Of a DNA stretch of 64,000 nucleotides, positions 1 through 18,399 are shown piece after piece. This DNA is from Onchocerca volvulus (Eukaryota > Nematoda > Chromadorea > Rhabditida > Onchocercidae), in the NCBI GenBank assembly GCA_000499405.2, contig HG738139.1:9200616-9264615 (forward strand), read 5' to 3'. The notes below the pieces were generated by a model. It did no database searches. It had not been told where the DNA came from and worked only from the letters and a program-made list of their open reading frames with translations. The translations under genes were made by a program, and so were the position numbers. How positions within the stretch are numbered: position 1 is the first letter of the stretch; each line of letters begins with the position of its first letter.

Positions 1-3000
1 TCCAAGTGAGTGGATTTCTTTGTTTTGTCACAAATAAAATGTTTCATCATGACTTATTTAATTTGAAGAAAAAATTTAAACTTAATTTTTAATTTTCTGT
101 ATAGATGGTTTATCGACGCGTTTCTTTGGGCATGTTACACCAAGATAAGATTTTGTTGGCGTTATTGCTTATGCGCATTATGCTAAAGGGAAATACGAGT
201 GAACGTTCATATCAATTGGAGGTCTGATTTTCACTTCTTATTGATTCTTTTGTGTCTTGTACTTTTTTTTTTTTTTTGAAGTGCATTATTAAAATATGTT
301 TTGTTTTATCAAGTTTCAACTATTCCTATGTCTAGTTCCAAACTTAAGAACTTTAGTGATGAAACAAATAAATGAGTGAAAAAAATATTCATTATTCTTT
401 TAGTTGGATCATTTACTTGGTCGCTCTGAGATTTTTACTGGCCAAAAACAAATAGATGGTACTGAGTCCTTGCATGGTCTCAATACGCAACAAATAGCAT
501 CATTATTCCAATTATCTCGTTTACCTGCTTTCACCGATGTTGCTAAGAATGTTACTTCGAATGTGAACTTTGGAAATTGGGTCGTACTGGATAATCCGGA
601 GCTAAATGTACCGATAATTTGGAATGATGATGATAAATTGAGTAAGTTCCCTTTCATCATTTTGAAGTGTGAAGACATTGTCCCATCAGTTTTACTGCCA
701 GATCGTTTTCGTAACTGTTGAAATTTAAAAAATGAAATTTTTTACCATATTATTTCATAATTTGATTTGGGAATATTTTATTAGTAAAATCAGAAGTTTA
801 TTTTTTAAAGCGAAAATTGGGCGCTGCATCAATGAACTGCTCGTCATTCATGCTTTTCGACCAGATCGCCTCTTGGCGTCTTCTCATCGTGTTGTTGCAG
901 CAGTGTTCGGTGATGAATTTATGCAAAAAGACCAAGTGGTGAACCTGCGTGAAATTGTTGAAAATGAAGTAATTCATTAACCATCTAAACGTCTTTTCTG
1001 TTATGGTTCTAAAAGGCAAATCGGAATTTTTTAATGTACAGCTTGCTGTTAAATTTTATGCAGACTTCAACGCTAAATAAAAATATTTAAAATTATTTTT
1101 TAGGTTAATGCAAACCGTCCAATTTTATTATCTTCTGCCATCGGTTTCGATGCATCTGGTAAAGTTGAAGATTTAGCTGTTGAAATAGGACGTGAAGTTA
1201 CTCCGATTGCAATCGGTTAATGTTTAATGTCTTCTCATGCACACGGTCTATAAATCATTTCCTTCTAATTTGGTTAATTTTTCTGCTGATATAATTTGAA
1301 GAATTGACAAGAAAATTATTCCAGGTTCTGCGGAAGGTTTCTCTCAGGCAGATGCAGTGTTGAACTCGGCTTCCAAATCAGGAAGATGGATTCTGTTGAA
1401 AAATGTGCATTTAGCACCGTCTTGGTTGGCTCAACTGGAAAAACGCTTACATTCCCTGAAACCGCATCCACAATTCCGTTTGCTGTTGACTGCTGAAATT
1501 CACCCTAAATTACCACCACAGGTGTTACGCGCGTCACGTATTGTTGTATATGAACCGGCTACTGGCCTCAAAGTAAATTTTGTTGCATATGTTCAGTATA
1601 TCTTTTTTCTGCCGGATTAGAATGTCGAAACGAAAATTTTCATCTTGTTCTTATCTATTGTTTAGGCCAATTTGCTTCGTTCGTTAAGCTCACTTGTACC
1701 ACAACGAATCACGAAATCACCCGTTGAACGATCACGTCTGTACTTCCTTGTATGCTGGTTGCATGCGATTGTGCAAGAGCGAATGCGTTATATTCCACTT
1801 GGATGGGCGAATTCGTATGAGTTCTCTGATGCTGATTTACGTGTGGCTTGTGATACTTTAGATGCATCAGTTGATGCAGTCGCTATGGGACGAGCAAATA
1901 TTTCACCTGAGAAATTGCCATGGCATACACTTCGGTGCTTATTATCACAGTGCATTTATGGTGGCAAAATTGATAATGGATTCGATCAAGTATTGATTTT
2001 TGAGAAATTGAAAACTATTTTTGTTTTTTTCTTTTAATATTATTACTTCTGGTTAATGAAAATGCCTGTAGAACATTACAGTTATATGTAGTAGAACAGA
2101 ATTCTACACATGAGATGTAGATGCATATATATATATTAGTATTTTTGAACTGTTCGTTGATTCTGGGATTGAATATGCATATTCTTGTTCCTTTCAGTGA
2201 TCAATTTTTACTCTTTCTTTTATGAATTATCATTAATCACTAATGTTTCACTCCTTTCTAGTATGTGGGTTTTTGTTAATTTTACTTTTCAGCCACTTCT
2301 ATGTATTAATGATTACATTAGTTTTTTTGAAATACTTTTCATCCTGTTTTTGAAAAAAAAAAAAACTATTTTTATAATTACAGATATTGCTTGATTGCTT
2401 CCTTGAGAAACTTTTCACAGCTAAGTCTTTTGATGCTGATCGTGTCCTTATTAGTAATATTGATGGTAAAGGAACCGATCTCTGCATACCAGATGGCAAT
2501 TCGCGTGAGCATCTCATTCACTGGGTAGAAAAAATGCAATATTTACAATTGCCATATTGGCTTGGTTTACCAAACAATGCCGAGAAAGTATTGCTTACAG
2601 TAAGAGGTATTGATGTTTGAGTTATATTCTAATTTGACTAATAGTAGATCTGTTACAATGTCAAATGCTATCCGCAACCGTGTTTGATGAATGCTTAGGT
2701 GAAACTATGCTTTCCAATCTATTGAAAGTATCTGATGAGGAACTGGCATTCACTGGAGATGATCAAAAAACTCAGGCTCCACCATGGATGAGTGTTCTCG
2801 CAGAACAAAGTTCTCAGTGGCTCAAGTTACTTCCAAAGGTATTTTTCAGTTTATGTCTTGTATTTATGTTATAAGTTTCAAATGCCATTTTCCTATTTAC
2901 AGGTTAATCTTTCAAACATTCTTTTTCTTTTTTTTGTTTCAGAACATTCCGAAATTGAAGCGTTCAGTGGAAAACATTAAAGATCCACTGTTTCGCTTCT

Positions 3001-4013
3001 TTGAGCGGGAAGTTAATCATGGCACTCATTTGTTGGCAAGTGTGAGGAATGATCTGATAGAAGTAAGGCAACAAGTTCCTTTCAAGTCTCTTTAGCGAGA
3101 TTAAAATTAAGTTTGAATTTGAGCTACTGAAGAATTTTTCTGTGTATGTCATCAATTATTATTTTTAAATATTATTTAATTTTTTTTTCAGGTGCATTCA
3201 GTTTGCAGAGGTGAACGAAAACAAAGTAACCACACTCGTGCGTTAACATTAGCACTGAATAAAGGTCTTGTTCCAGCTGATTGGTTACGCTACACCGTGC
3301 CGAAAGTTATCACTGTTATGACATGGATTCATGACTTTACTGATAGAGTTCAGCAGCTTATCAGATTAGCTGGATCTGCTTCGTTGAAGGTTTATTTTTA
3401 ATATCGCTGCCAGGTTGTAGATTTGCAGGTTTTTATAATAGATTTCATCCAGATTTTCGTTTTTTTTTCAGAAAGAAAGTATTTGGTTGGGCGGATTATT
3501 TGCACCAGAAGCATACATAACCGCCACAAGGCAGACAGTAGCACAATCAAATCAGTGGTCTTTAGAAGAATTACGTATGCATATTGAAGTAGGTGTGACT
3601 GATGACCGTCCTGACACATTCAGAGTTGAAGGTATTATATTCTTCTTGTCCTTGAATTGCAGACTTTAGTTTTACCAGAATCTCACGGAATTTAACGAAA
3701 CTTAATTTCTGCAGTTATCAACATATTTCCGAGGATTTTATTATTTATTTTTTTAGGTCTTCGACTAATGGGCGCGGCATGCAAGAAAAAAAATAAACTG
3801 GAGATCGTGGATGAAGTCAGTACGGATTTAAAAAACGTTACATTGTCATGGTTCCGCGAAGTGAGTTCTCCAGACAACATTACGCTCCCTGTTTACTTGT
3901 ATCGTGACCGGAAGAATTTACTGTTCACTCTTGATTTTGACCCGGGTAACATTCAGAAGAAAAGCTTATATGAAAGAAGCGTTGCTGTTACATCGAACAG
4001 TTCGCTTTCATAA
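1..4013 (+). CDS. dhc-1: Cytoplasmic dynein 1 heavy chain, C-terminal part (5' end outside window)
   Basis: This is the last ~765 residues of the minus-end-directed microtubule motor heavy chain. Exons read: 1-5, 105-221, 404-641, 811-968, 1104-1215, 1325-1572, 1666-1989, 2384-2606, 2699-2838, 2943-3062, 3192-3389, 3472-3631 and 3757-4013; all phases close. Recognisable dynein segments include GRSEIF, the AAA6-region stretch [30 protein letters not shown] and the C-terminal-domain stretch [16 protein letters not shown]. The end LYERSVAV is close to the LYERGVAV-type ending of dynein 1, which favours cytoplasmic dynein 1 over the ciliary dynein 2 heavy chain. The ATPase P-loops lie upstream of the window. 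Introns are short, 82 to about 394 bases. An AATAAA at 4069-4074 is a likely poly(A) signal. Family assignment is very firm; the choice of dynein 1 over dynein 2 is from memory of the termini. Confidence 0.95.
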
Positions 4014-5317
4014 CTATTTTGGATTTGTTTCTTAAATGAGAATAAGGCAAGCAGTGATTACGTAATTAAATAAATGCTGCATGGACAAGAGCAATGATCG
4101 GATTGCAAGATAGTGTATATTGTTGTTTGCATTGTTGCCTGTTATCGAATCTTCTTATTGAATCTTAGTTTTTCTATGTTTTCTATTCTATGTTCTATGT
4201 TTTTTTTTTTACTTCTCCAAATTACATGCTGCATTTACGAGAAATCGCAGCTTGATTGTGGCCGCTATCGATATTTGATACAAAAGATGACTGTATTATC
4301 GACTGTATTTCCAATATGTTAAAGTTGGTGAGTCGATTCATGAAACAACATGGATGTAGATTAAGATTTTCTACACTGGTGTGATTTGTAAAGAATGATT
4401 TTGCTGTATATATTATCAACTTTAAATTCTTATTGTTATATATACGAAAAGAAAGGTGACCACAAAATGGTCTCCAATAATTCTACAGAAATTTCATGGA
4501 GTATTAAGAAAATTATCCTGGCCCAATAAGTTATTGATGATACGAAAAAACTGAACTGTTTTTAAAAACTTAATTCCAGAAGCTATAAATCTTGCTTAAT
4601 TAATTAGCAAATCTATATTATTTTCACTCCTGTCTCCTATGTTTCTTAGTAGTACGAAGGAAAATCTCATTTTTATTTCTTTTACGATAAAATTTTAAAT
4701 ATTTCCCTGGTATATTGCTGTATCTTGCATAAACTCTGATATGTTGGTGTATCTTGCCCAAATTGAGAGTGACACTGAATTGCTGTTGCAGGCAAAATAT
4801 CCCTTCAAACTTCAACATATTTGGAATCCGTAACTGATAACAGCTTGAAAAAAAATAAACTTTCACAACATAATTAGGTATCCCGAATAGGACAGAGGAT
4901 TTGTGGTATTCCAATCATTAGTACTGTTCGTTATTATTATAGCATATTAAAACTCCTGCTGCATGCTAAACATGAAGATCTGGAAATCACGACATCCGTT
5001 ACTGAAACTTTACATTCAGTTCATTGTTCAGTTAGACTACACATGAATCAAAATTATAACAGGATGAATGCTAATCAAGAAAAATATAACGAAAGTCCCA
5101 AATAATCACACTTCTTACAAAAAAAGCTTGCATATAAAGGCACAAAACAGCCAATCCACCAACATCACAACTGTAGAAAAATTGGTCATAGTGCTTTCTA
5201 ATTTTTGTCAGTAGAAGTCTCTAATTATAGAGATACCTGACATCGCATTCAAACTTTTGAAAGTTTGTGAACTAGTTGAGCTCATCCAAATGATTCTGGC
5301 AAATGAGAATTCATAAA
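4014..5317. other. Convergent intergenic region, dynein and GS28 3' ends
   Basis: About 1.3 kb of AT-rich DNA between two converging genes, presumably mostly 3' UTR. A 96-codon open frame on the minus strand at 4624-4914 has no recognisable domain and no splice partners. I see no RNA gene here. Confidence 0.6.
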
Positions 5318-7628
5318 TTACATATGCACCACATAAATATACATTAAAATCAAACAAGCCGATATCACCACTGCCATTACAATCGAATCTCGCCGTTTTC
5401 TCATTTGCATTTTCTGCATTATGCTATTCAGCAATGGATATTTCTCTGCAATATAATACGCTGAATAATCAAAGTAACAAAGAAGTATTTTTTATTGTTG
5501 CTATTCTCATTTGAAGTGAAATACATATACATTTAATCTGGTAGAAACATAACTGTATTCTTAGTTAAAATTAACTGATTAACTAGCATGTTTACATGGA
5601 GTTAATTTTTCCTGCTAAATGCTTTAGCTATTCACTGAAAACGGCATGTTCGAAATCCCTTAAGCATACTGAGATGTTAAGTAATCTTTCATATAAAATC
5701 ATGTTTCATCAGCAATGATCGAAACTCTGAATAAAACTTTTGAATGAATTTTATAATCAAAAATAAACATCAATGTTTTTAAGAATAACATTTGTAAAAA
5801 CTTACTAGCTAATGTGTTCATTTTTTTACTAATGTCTCGCAAGCTAACCCGCTGATTATGGATATGCTCTTTCGCCGATATTGCGATGCTTAAAAATGTT
5901 TTCAGTTAATCGTAACTATAACAGAAATAAAACGATACAACTTAAAAAAACAAGAAAAGTAAGGAAAAAAATTATTAAAGTTAGTCATATCGATCATAAT
6001 TTTATGATTTTCCCATGTTATCCTTCAAATTCGAAGATGAACCATATATCTGCATATTTAAATATCTGATTGTTGCAGTGTTATAAACTCAGGAAAGATC
6101 AAGAAATGAATAAAACCATGATTTACCTAATTTGTTCATCTAAAAGGCGGTCGCAGCTTGATATGTGTTCATTCTCTTTTAAATACATATCACTTGCTTT
6201 TGCACGATTATTGAGATGTGAGCTTTCATTTGAGCCCCCGCTTAACAGGCTTTCTCTGAAAAATCAAGCAAAAATATTGCTACCAAGTGAAAAAAAAAAA
6301 AAATATATATATAACATATGAAACATCCAAGAAGATGAGAAAAATAACTGTCTATAAAAAACATCTTGAAAAAATAAGTGGTGTAAAATACAAACTTTAA
6401 AATATAAAAAGTAACACAAACCTCTGCAACTGATTTCTTATATTATCATGTGATCTGTTATATTCCGTACAATAATCACGTAGTATTTCACGATGTCTTT
6501 TAAGTGTGTGCTGTAATGCTGGACTAGATGCCCATGCACCAGTTCTTGAATTTGCCTGACACTTCAATATATATTCTGTCATCTGAAATAGCATTTTATT
6601 CGCTCATTTCAAATTTTATCTTAGAAGAAATATCCTTGACCTTTAAACTGGAAATAAAACTCAATCTTTAACAACATATTTCATAACACATGGAACAATC
6701 TCCAACCTATAAACGGCACATTTTTAGTGGTAGTCTTTCAATTAACATTCCAACTACTATCAATATGGAAGCAGAAAATTTTCAGCTACATAAGATTAAA
6801 GCAAATGATGACGTTAATTTTACATGAGTAGTACTACAGAGAACTATCCTTTATAGTGTTAGTCACAATAATCAATACTTGATAAATTTAAAACAAAAAT
6901 GAAGCCTAATTTTTTAACATGAGAGATGTAAGAAAGAAAAAGCAATGCTGACCTGATCATCAACCTGTGTAAGCTTGGCAATCATGGTTTCTATTTCTGC
7001 TGACAGTGAATCGAATAGCTCCTGCTTACCACTTGCAGTTGCTTTGTCATTCAAGAGAGATTCATATCGGCCTGCAATAACAATGTATGTGTAGAAAATA
7101 ACGTGAAGCTCAAGTTTTTCGATTCGAGCTTGACCGTCATGCTCAATAAAGCATCCGACAATTTATTCTACTGTTCGAAAAAAGAATCAAAAAAATGAAT
7201 TTCAGAGGCCATTAAAAAAATGAAATACAAGAAACTCTTCACTCGGGAGATAATTTCACTAATATAAAAAATCTCGAAATCATCAAAGCCTCAAAAATTA
7301 AGCAGCAATGGCGGTATGCAGTTTTACCTGACGTACCAGAGGCCAATTTGTTTAGAATTACTAATTTCACATCGATATGATTCTCAAGTGTGCGAGCACG
7401 ACGTCGCAGATCTGCAAATGTTTTATTAATTCAAGTAGATCATAAGTTATGCTGTACAAATTAAGAATTGAATATTAGGTCTAAATTCCAATAGAAACTA
7501 TGGAAAATCAGAAACAAGATTTTAAAATTATTCGAACCGAGAAAAACTATAGCTCTGGCTAGGTTCATTTATCCAGTTCTATAATATGATTAGGAAAGAA
7601 AACACTTACCATCCCAAATTTCCACCAT
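5318..7628 (-). CDS. gos-28: Golgi SNARE GS28 (GOSR1 family, Qb-SNARE)
   Basis: Predicted 240-residue tail-anchored SNARE acting in ER-Golgi and intra-Golgi vesicle fusion; animal GS28 is ~250 residues. Exons in transcript order: 7628-7610, 7411-7328, 7071-6953, 6582-6422, 6255-6127, 5888-5806, 5445-5318. They sum to 723 bases with every phase closing. The protein opens MVEIWDDLRRRARTLE, matching the WEDLRKQARQLE start of GS28. The middle carries PALQHTLKRHREIL followed by a dispersed polar stretch. The SNARE helix includes KENEHISSCDRLLDEQISIA, and the end has the basic RKRRDS followed by one hydrophobic anchor, VMAVVISACLILMYIYVV. The first exon is only 19 bases. It lies on the same strand as the CCCH gene, whose stop is 984 bases upstream, a possible but unproven operon arrangement. 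Confidence 0.94.
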
Positions 7629-8611
7629 GACCTTTAGAGCAAAATCCTAAACAACTTTAGAGTTTATATTTCAAAATCGAAGTCGCAACAACCCTTTTTC
7701 ATTGAAATACATTCTTAAACCGACTTCAATTTCTTAGTTGATTTCATCGAATTTATAACATGATGGCGTCCTAAATCAAGCTATCAAAAAACCATATAGG
7801 TTAATAAGTCTAACTAAAATACTGATCAAATGAATGAGAAATTTGGAAATAAATAGGGAAATAACAATACACTGCTTCAAACTTATTGCAAAATAATGAC
7901 TTGATGATATTATTTATATTTATTACTTACATGTATACATAATTTTTCCTTAATCTTGCATTGAACTATTCATATATGGTAAACAAATCTACTGAAACAT
8001 TGAAAATCACCATCAAAATATAAGAACCCATTTTAGCGAATCGGCGTAACGAATTAAAAAATGCGAAATACTTTATTCATTATCCAGATATGAGGAAGTT
8101 TCTTGGGGTGAAACTATGAAAAGTAAGTTTTTAAATAATGTAAATGTATAATATCATTCTGGAACAATAAAACTGGAAAAGAAAACCAGAAATATAGTGA
8201 TAACTGTAATTTGATTCTAAACAGTAACTGAAGGATTCAAATGGATTCAGACAGCCATTTTCTATAAATTATGACAGGGCACAAGCATAATTTACATCAC
8301 ACGCCGAACGAAACAAAACAATTTTCAGGAAAATGCTAAACAAAATAGTCTTAAAAAATATCTTTCAATTATCAAATGTCTTGACCAAATCATACATTGA
8401 CTTTCAGGTAACTGCATCATCATCAAATGAATTGATTTCTTTGATTATAACAGATCTGCTTGGATTCCTCCAACAGTTTCGTGTATACTGTTCTGTTATT
8501 ACTAATACTATCGTCCTGAAAAGTACTATCAAGCACAAATGTACTTTACTATCAAAAAATATTTCACTGTTATCTTGAGATTTCCGTTTCTTGCAATTTT
8601 ACTGTGCATAA
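7629..8611. other. Intergenic region between CCCH gene and GS28
   Basis: About 1 kb of AT-rich sequence between two minus-strand genes. A plus-strand open frame at 8333-8578 is low complexity and antisense to the neighbours. A weak AG just before the GS28 start codon could be a trans-splice acceptor. Nothing else is supported. Confidence 0.5.
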
Positions 8612-13084
<4,473 letters not shown>

Positions 13085-13451
13085 TCTCTGAAAATATAGT
13101 ACCATTAAATCCCGAGATTACTACTTCCCGATTTACTGCTTCATCAACTTGACTGTGCGAGGATTTTTAGCTGCATCTTAGCTCACCAACATCACCTATT
13201 GCAGCCTGTCTGACGGAATGTTTGAAAGTTTTTAAAAATTCGACATTGGTACTGGCGGGTCATGGTGGTTGACCTTTTCCTATCTTTATTTTATCTCTAT
13301 AATAAATATTATTTAGTAAATATTTATTTAAATAAGCAAAGAAGTAGATTAATCTGCTAGCGCATAACAAATGCTTCGTTTTTTCTTGTAAAAATGGGTT
13401 AAATAACGTCATTTTCGTAGTACGGTTGCATGGTAGTCAGACATAGGACGT
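13085..13451. promoter_or_regulatory. Divergent promoter region, CCCH gene and Nup43
   Basis: A 367-base gap between two start codons on opposite strands, so it must hold both promoters. A TTTTCGTAG acceptor at about 13420 precedes the Nup43 ATG. I see no defined transcription-factor motif. Confidence 0.6.
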
Positions 13452-15975
13452 ATGGATACCGATGGCATCTCAAGTTACCATTCCCAGTTTGGTGCGGCGA
13501 AGTTTTCTCGTGTACGATGGCTAGATCTCGGAGGAAAGCAAGTGAAATTCCTCACCTCAACTTACGATTCTCGAAACAAACAAATAGCTGCATGGTCATT
13601 GATCGAAGGTTAACTTTTCTCATTCTCTATCATTTTCATTTCAAAGAAAAATTTCTTTACATTCTAATATTTCATTTTATATCTTAGCAATGCCAAGTTT
13701 CATTTTGATTAGTATTTGATTTGATTTAATGGGTCGATTTACGTTTCTTTAAAATGTATTCTTGCATTCTTTGCTGATAGTAGAGCACTGAATTAGTCAC
13801 AATTTATGAAGTAAGTAGAAATAGCCAAACTTCTGAGGCTGCGGGCATCAATAGAGTTTCTTTAAGGGAAGTGATAACAGGAAACAGTGGCTTGTAATAG
13901 AAGTTATTCTTAACTCGATTTTCTTTTTTTTTTTATAAGAATTAATTTTGCATTTTCCTCATAAGTTAAAACTATTCGGTCTGTTCTCTCTTGCATTTTT
14001 AGATGTTGAATTAACAGATGATATATTCTCATGCGAATGCAAATTAATGGTTGACACAGATGTGAATGATTTACTGTAAGTAATACTATCTTTTTCTAGA
14101 TTTTCAGGATCATTCATTGTCCTATTTTTTGGATGTTTCATTTATGATGAGTCTTTGATTTTATAACGAAAGTGTCATGTGCAATAACAGAAAATCGAAC
14201 TTTTGTTGTTAGGACTTTTATATTAAAAAGTGAACGAAATTTTACAGCCTATATGATGGGACGAGATTCGCGGCTGCAATGAATGATGGTTCAGTGAGAT
14301 TGTTGGAATATGATGAAGGTGTCATTAAACCTATGAGGAAATATACTGTTATGCATGATGGTTGTTCTTGTAATGCGTTATGTTATAATAATGATAAGAT
14401 CATCTGTGGTGGTGAGGGTGGCACTTTCGTTTGTATCGACTTAGAAGGCAACTCTAAGGAAGTTATATCTTTGGTTTGTTCTTCCAGAATTTTTTTTCCA
14501 AATGTTTACTTTTAATACAATAAACTCGAATTATCATTTATTTCAACTTATAATTTGTCTTTTTTTATTTGATTTAAAGTTCTCGTTACCACTTTTTTTA
14601 ATCTGAGAAAGATTTTACCTGTTTCTTAGAATACAAAACGAATTTTCTTGTGCTTTTATTTGTATCACAATATTTTAAAATGAGGCTAAGACTTATTATT
14701 AAGCAGTATTTGATTCGAGTAAAAAATTTTCGTATCGTTCTCAATGCAAAATCTTTTAATTTCTTTGAGCTTGAAAAGTTGCTAATTGAGACGTAACTTG
14801 ACCTCATTTTATACCACTCTTCATTGAATAATCGTCGATAATTGATGGTATCTGTATTTGAAACTATCATAATTTAAATTCTAAATATCAACCTTAATTA
14901 TACAGAGTATGGCAAGTATACGGTCCCTGGCATCAGTCGCACGAGATATATTTGTATCAGCCCATCTAGATGGACAGATCTGTTTATGGGATCTCAGAGA
15001 AGAGACGGAATCATTTTCTCGGCCTGTATTTTCCTGTAGAGTCACAGACTGTTTTCAAGGTACTACATCACTTGCTGCCCATCCTGCCGAACCGAATTTG
15101 GTCAGTTTTTCTGCTTTCACTCAATAATTTTTGGATTTCATTATATTTTTTAAAAGTCAACATGATTATAAAAACAGAAACACCTCGATCATCATGCCTG
15201 ATTACTTCGTTTAGATAAATTTTGCATAAATTTTAAAAATTACAGGTTGGTTTTGGTACCGAAGATGGTGGTATTGGTTTTCTTGATACACGTCGAAGTA
15301 GTTATTTGTTGAATGCTGTTGCAGTTTCTTTTCCAGTTGGCACAATCTGGGAAGTTAGTGTATTTCCGTATTATATGCTGGCTAAAATTGAAGGATATGC
15401 TTTTATGGAAACTTGCTATCAGTGATATTCGATACTTTGAGTATAATTTCGAGAATGAAGCATTTAAAACTTTTCAGGTAGCCTTCCATCCGGTTTATCC
15501 TTCAAATTTTTATTGCGCAACTGGTAAAGGTCATTTGTTGCATCTAAGTACCAAAGGATGCGGTCTCTCTAAGTAAGTTCAGTTGTGCGTATTTCATGAT
15601 AACATCGATTTATGGTAATAGCTCTGCGAATATTTGAGGTTGATGAACAAAACAAACCAAACTTTAGCTTTCCGGTGAGTTTCTCCCATGGCCACTTCGT
15701 TGTATTAGCCTTCCCTCATGGCCTTTTTTTTTTCCGTTCTATATCACAAAATTGTAAAATCTGTGAACCTGAATTGCAGTTCAATATCAAATTTTAATGG
15801 TCAGTCACGAGCAAATGCATGGCTTTCACCATCAGTTCGTTCTGGGAATACGAATGTTACTGCGCTCATTGATTGTCTCTCATCAGTAAATACTTTCAGT
15901 GTATCAACAAATGGAATTATCGCTTGTTCAGACAATCAAATGATTACTTATATTGATAAAAAATATCTGACATAA
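13452..15975 (+). CDS. npp-23: Nucleoporin Nup43 (WD40 protein of the Nup107-160 complex)
   Basis: Predicted 349 residues (human Nup43 380). Exons: 13452-13608, 14003-14075, 14248-14473, 14906-15100, 15246-15353, 15478-15572, 15780-15975, summing to 1050 bases with all phases closing. The start was chosen in the frame giving MDTDGISSYH, then AKFSRVRW and IAAWSLIE, which match the first blade of Nup43. An overlapping ATG 22 bases upstream opens a different, non-homologous frame. WD-like elements follow: DGQICLWDLR, FGTEDGGIGFLDTR and TIWEVAFHPVYPSNFYC. The C-terminal VNTFSVSTNGIIACSD aligns with the diagnostic Nup43 tail (VNTLDV...CGTD). The product is a beta-propeller scaffold at the nuclear pore and, in animals, at kinetochores. 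AATAAA at 16073-16078 is a likely poly(A) signal. The stop lies only 173 bases from that of the converging methyltransferase gene. Confidence 0.92.
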
Positions 15976-16148
15976 TTTAATAGCTTAATTTGTTTGATTT
16001 ATTTTTTCATGATATTATATTTGAACAAAATTTGTGTTTCAGTTGTTAGTAGGAGCATCAGTATCAAAGAAAAATAAATAATTATTATTGAATTAAAAAT
16101 TGATGAAAAAAGTGAAATAATTTCTTTCTGGATCATCATCATATATTT

Positions 16149-18214
16149 TTAAATTTTCTTTCTGGCAATTAAGAGGAATACTTCGTCGAATTCAAACCAT
16201 TTGAAATTCCCATCTTTTTCTACTGCCATATTATTTTCCTGAAATATATTTCGTTTTTTTTTTTTTTATTAAGAGTCTATGATGCAAGAAAGTCGGGTCG
16301 TAAATATCAGTAAAATGTTTCAAAAACTTCACAAAATTAACCTTTAGAGATTCGATAACCTGTTCTCTTGTTAAATGATGGCATTTATACCTTCTCTTCC
16401 CGAAATAATAATCATTTTCTTGCAGAACTCCACCTTGTATCTAAATTATCAGTCCAAAATTTAATCATCGATTTTGGATAGCTCACTTTAGAATTCTAAG
16501 AATAAAATAAAACAGTGAAGATTCAAAATTTCCCATATCAAATAAAAAATGGCAAGTTCACGGTGGAACTAAATAAAGAAAGAACGAAAGTTGTTCTTTT
16601 ATTCTTGATTATAGGGAATAATTGTGCTTCACTCGATTCAGTCTGCATAGATTTTTGTTTTTTCCTACTGAAATAGGAAAAATTTCAGTAGTGTAGCATA
16701 TATATCTTAGGAAATTAAAACGATAGGTTAGGTACTGATTATATTTATACTGTATCGTCAACCGATAATCTATCTTATTGGTAGAATTGTTGATCACTAG
16801 CGTTTCAAAATAATTTCGAATAGCAACTCACCAAAAATCCGTTTGGTTCGATCAAATTCACTGCATTACGGACTGCGTGACGGTAATCTTCTAGATTTTC
16901 GCTGGAATATTCTAAACAAAATATGGATACAACAACATGGAATTGTTGGGGAATATCATCGTTATCTGAGCATTTGTAATGCACGCATTTGATGATTGGT
17001 TCAGCGCGCACATCAGCCTGAAATTATTCTTGCGTTTCTGGAAAATCCCGCTGGGTTTCTTTCAAAGTAAAAACTACGCAACTTAGCTTATTTTCTACCA
17101 TTGCGGAAATAAAATACCTAAAAAATTATTTGAACTACGCATTTTTTGATTGCTACCGGATATCTCAGTCATTCTCATTCGAAAAAAAATTTCAAAGCTT
17201 TGAATATGCAGAATTACCCTCAAAACGGCTTTGAACTTGTTGCGAGCGCTCTGTTCCATGACATCTGGTGATTCGTTTGAATCTTCAATACTAGCTATCC
17301 ATTTGCATACTTCGGTCCATTCAAACGATGATTTATTTTCGGCCCAATTTTTTAACATATCACAACTATTTTCTGCATAATCTGCACTGTAAATGTGCGT
17401 GGCATGTTTTCGAAATATTATTGGCACATAAACAGTAGGACCTAAATAAAAAGAAATGCAGTAGATTTCGAAATCCGTCGTAGAAGAATTAATTAAGTCT
17501 ATGTCAAATAATCAGAAATATTTGCGAATTTCTATCGTAAGTCTCACCGAATATCATTTTCAAATATAATTGAGAAATTGGATAGTTGGCAATGTTTTGA
17601 AAGATTATGTTTCTTTTTTTGAAAGAGTTCAACAACTGTCATACTGCATGATCACAAAGAAAAAAAAAAGAACAGACCAGCTCCGAGATCGAGCAGTGTT
17701 CGAATTTTTTCTGGAATCCAGTAAGGAATTCCAGGAAGGAAAAAGAGTATGGTATGCATCGCTACATCACTTGTTGGCATGGAATAAAATGCCCGAAGGT
17801 ATTCGTCCGGAGTAAACTAGACATACTGCATCATTAACAAGGAACGAAATTTAAAAAGAAAAACTGAATTGTGAGTATGGTCCGGAATCTATTGATGCAA
17901 TATTTCATGATTTTAACGGAATCTTTCCAGCGTTAATTGTTTTTTCTTTTTTTTTTTTTGGAATTTCAGTTCGAGAAGAAATTTGAGCAACCGGCATTTA
18001 AGTTTATTCTTGATTAAACTTGCAATTAGTGGAAAAAATTTCCTACATTGACGGCTTGTTCGGCGGCCGAGCGGAGTTCGGGAATTGTATCATTCGCAAG
18101 TGCATCATCATGCGAGATTTCAGTCGGAATAAGTGGCTTCTCAATCCACCCCTGTGAAATAGAATCGGCAGTGGAAGACGAAGCTACCTTTGAATCCGTT
18201 TTCCGTGGCATCAT
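16149..18214 (-). CDS. NNMT/PNMT/TEMT-family SAM-dependent methyltransferase
   Basis: Predicted 301 residues (human NNMT 264, plus an N-terminal extension here). Exons in transcript order: 18214-18047, 17816-17678, 17441-17218, 17017-16832, 16440-16342, 16238-16149, summing to 906 bases, all phases closing. The family signature appears in order: FTPDEYLRAFY (compare FNPRDYLEKYY), SAM motif I LLDLGAGPT, YSADYAENSC, FEWTEVCKWIASIED, the catalytic-core strand VVVSIFCLEY, and LIEPNGFLIQGGVLQENDYY. The C-terminal strand FEFDEVFLLIARKK matches the NNMT end. The enzyme transfers a methyl group from S-adenosylmethionine to a small amine such as nicotinamide or a biogenic amine; the substrate cannot be told from sequence. 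Two tandem ATGs open the gene, and an ATTTTAG acceptor lies ~30 bases upstream. The first ~50 residues are Ser/Thr- and acid-rich, absent from vertebrate NNMT and probably disordered. Confidence 0.9.
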
Positions 18215-18399
18215 GATTTTTGTTTGTGAAATTCGTCTTCTCTAAAATAACACAAACTTTTTGAAGGATTGACATGATATTACGTAATAAATCAAAAAAA
18301 AAAAAAGAGAAAAAGAAACGTAAAGGAACAGGTAGACGTCATCATGGAAGGTGAGAAGTGTAATAAAGATAAACAATGATTGTGAGATCGGTGAAGCTG

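Noticed and set aside
2607..2644. A 38-base intron in dynein with a TAATAG acceptor
   Set aside because: Using the later acceptor at 2698 instead gives a normal intron and restores the dynein segment ([20 protein letters not shown]) without extra residues.
4624..4914. 96-codon minus-strand frame downstream of GS28
   Set aside because: No recognisable domain, no upstream exon, and it lies where the GS28 3' UTR is expected.
13430..13687. 85-codon plus-strand frame starting 22 bases before the Nup43 ATG
   Set aside because: The shifted frame starting at 13452 gives clear Nup43 homology and splices in phase to the next exon; the longer frame does not resemble anything and runs into the intron.
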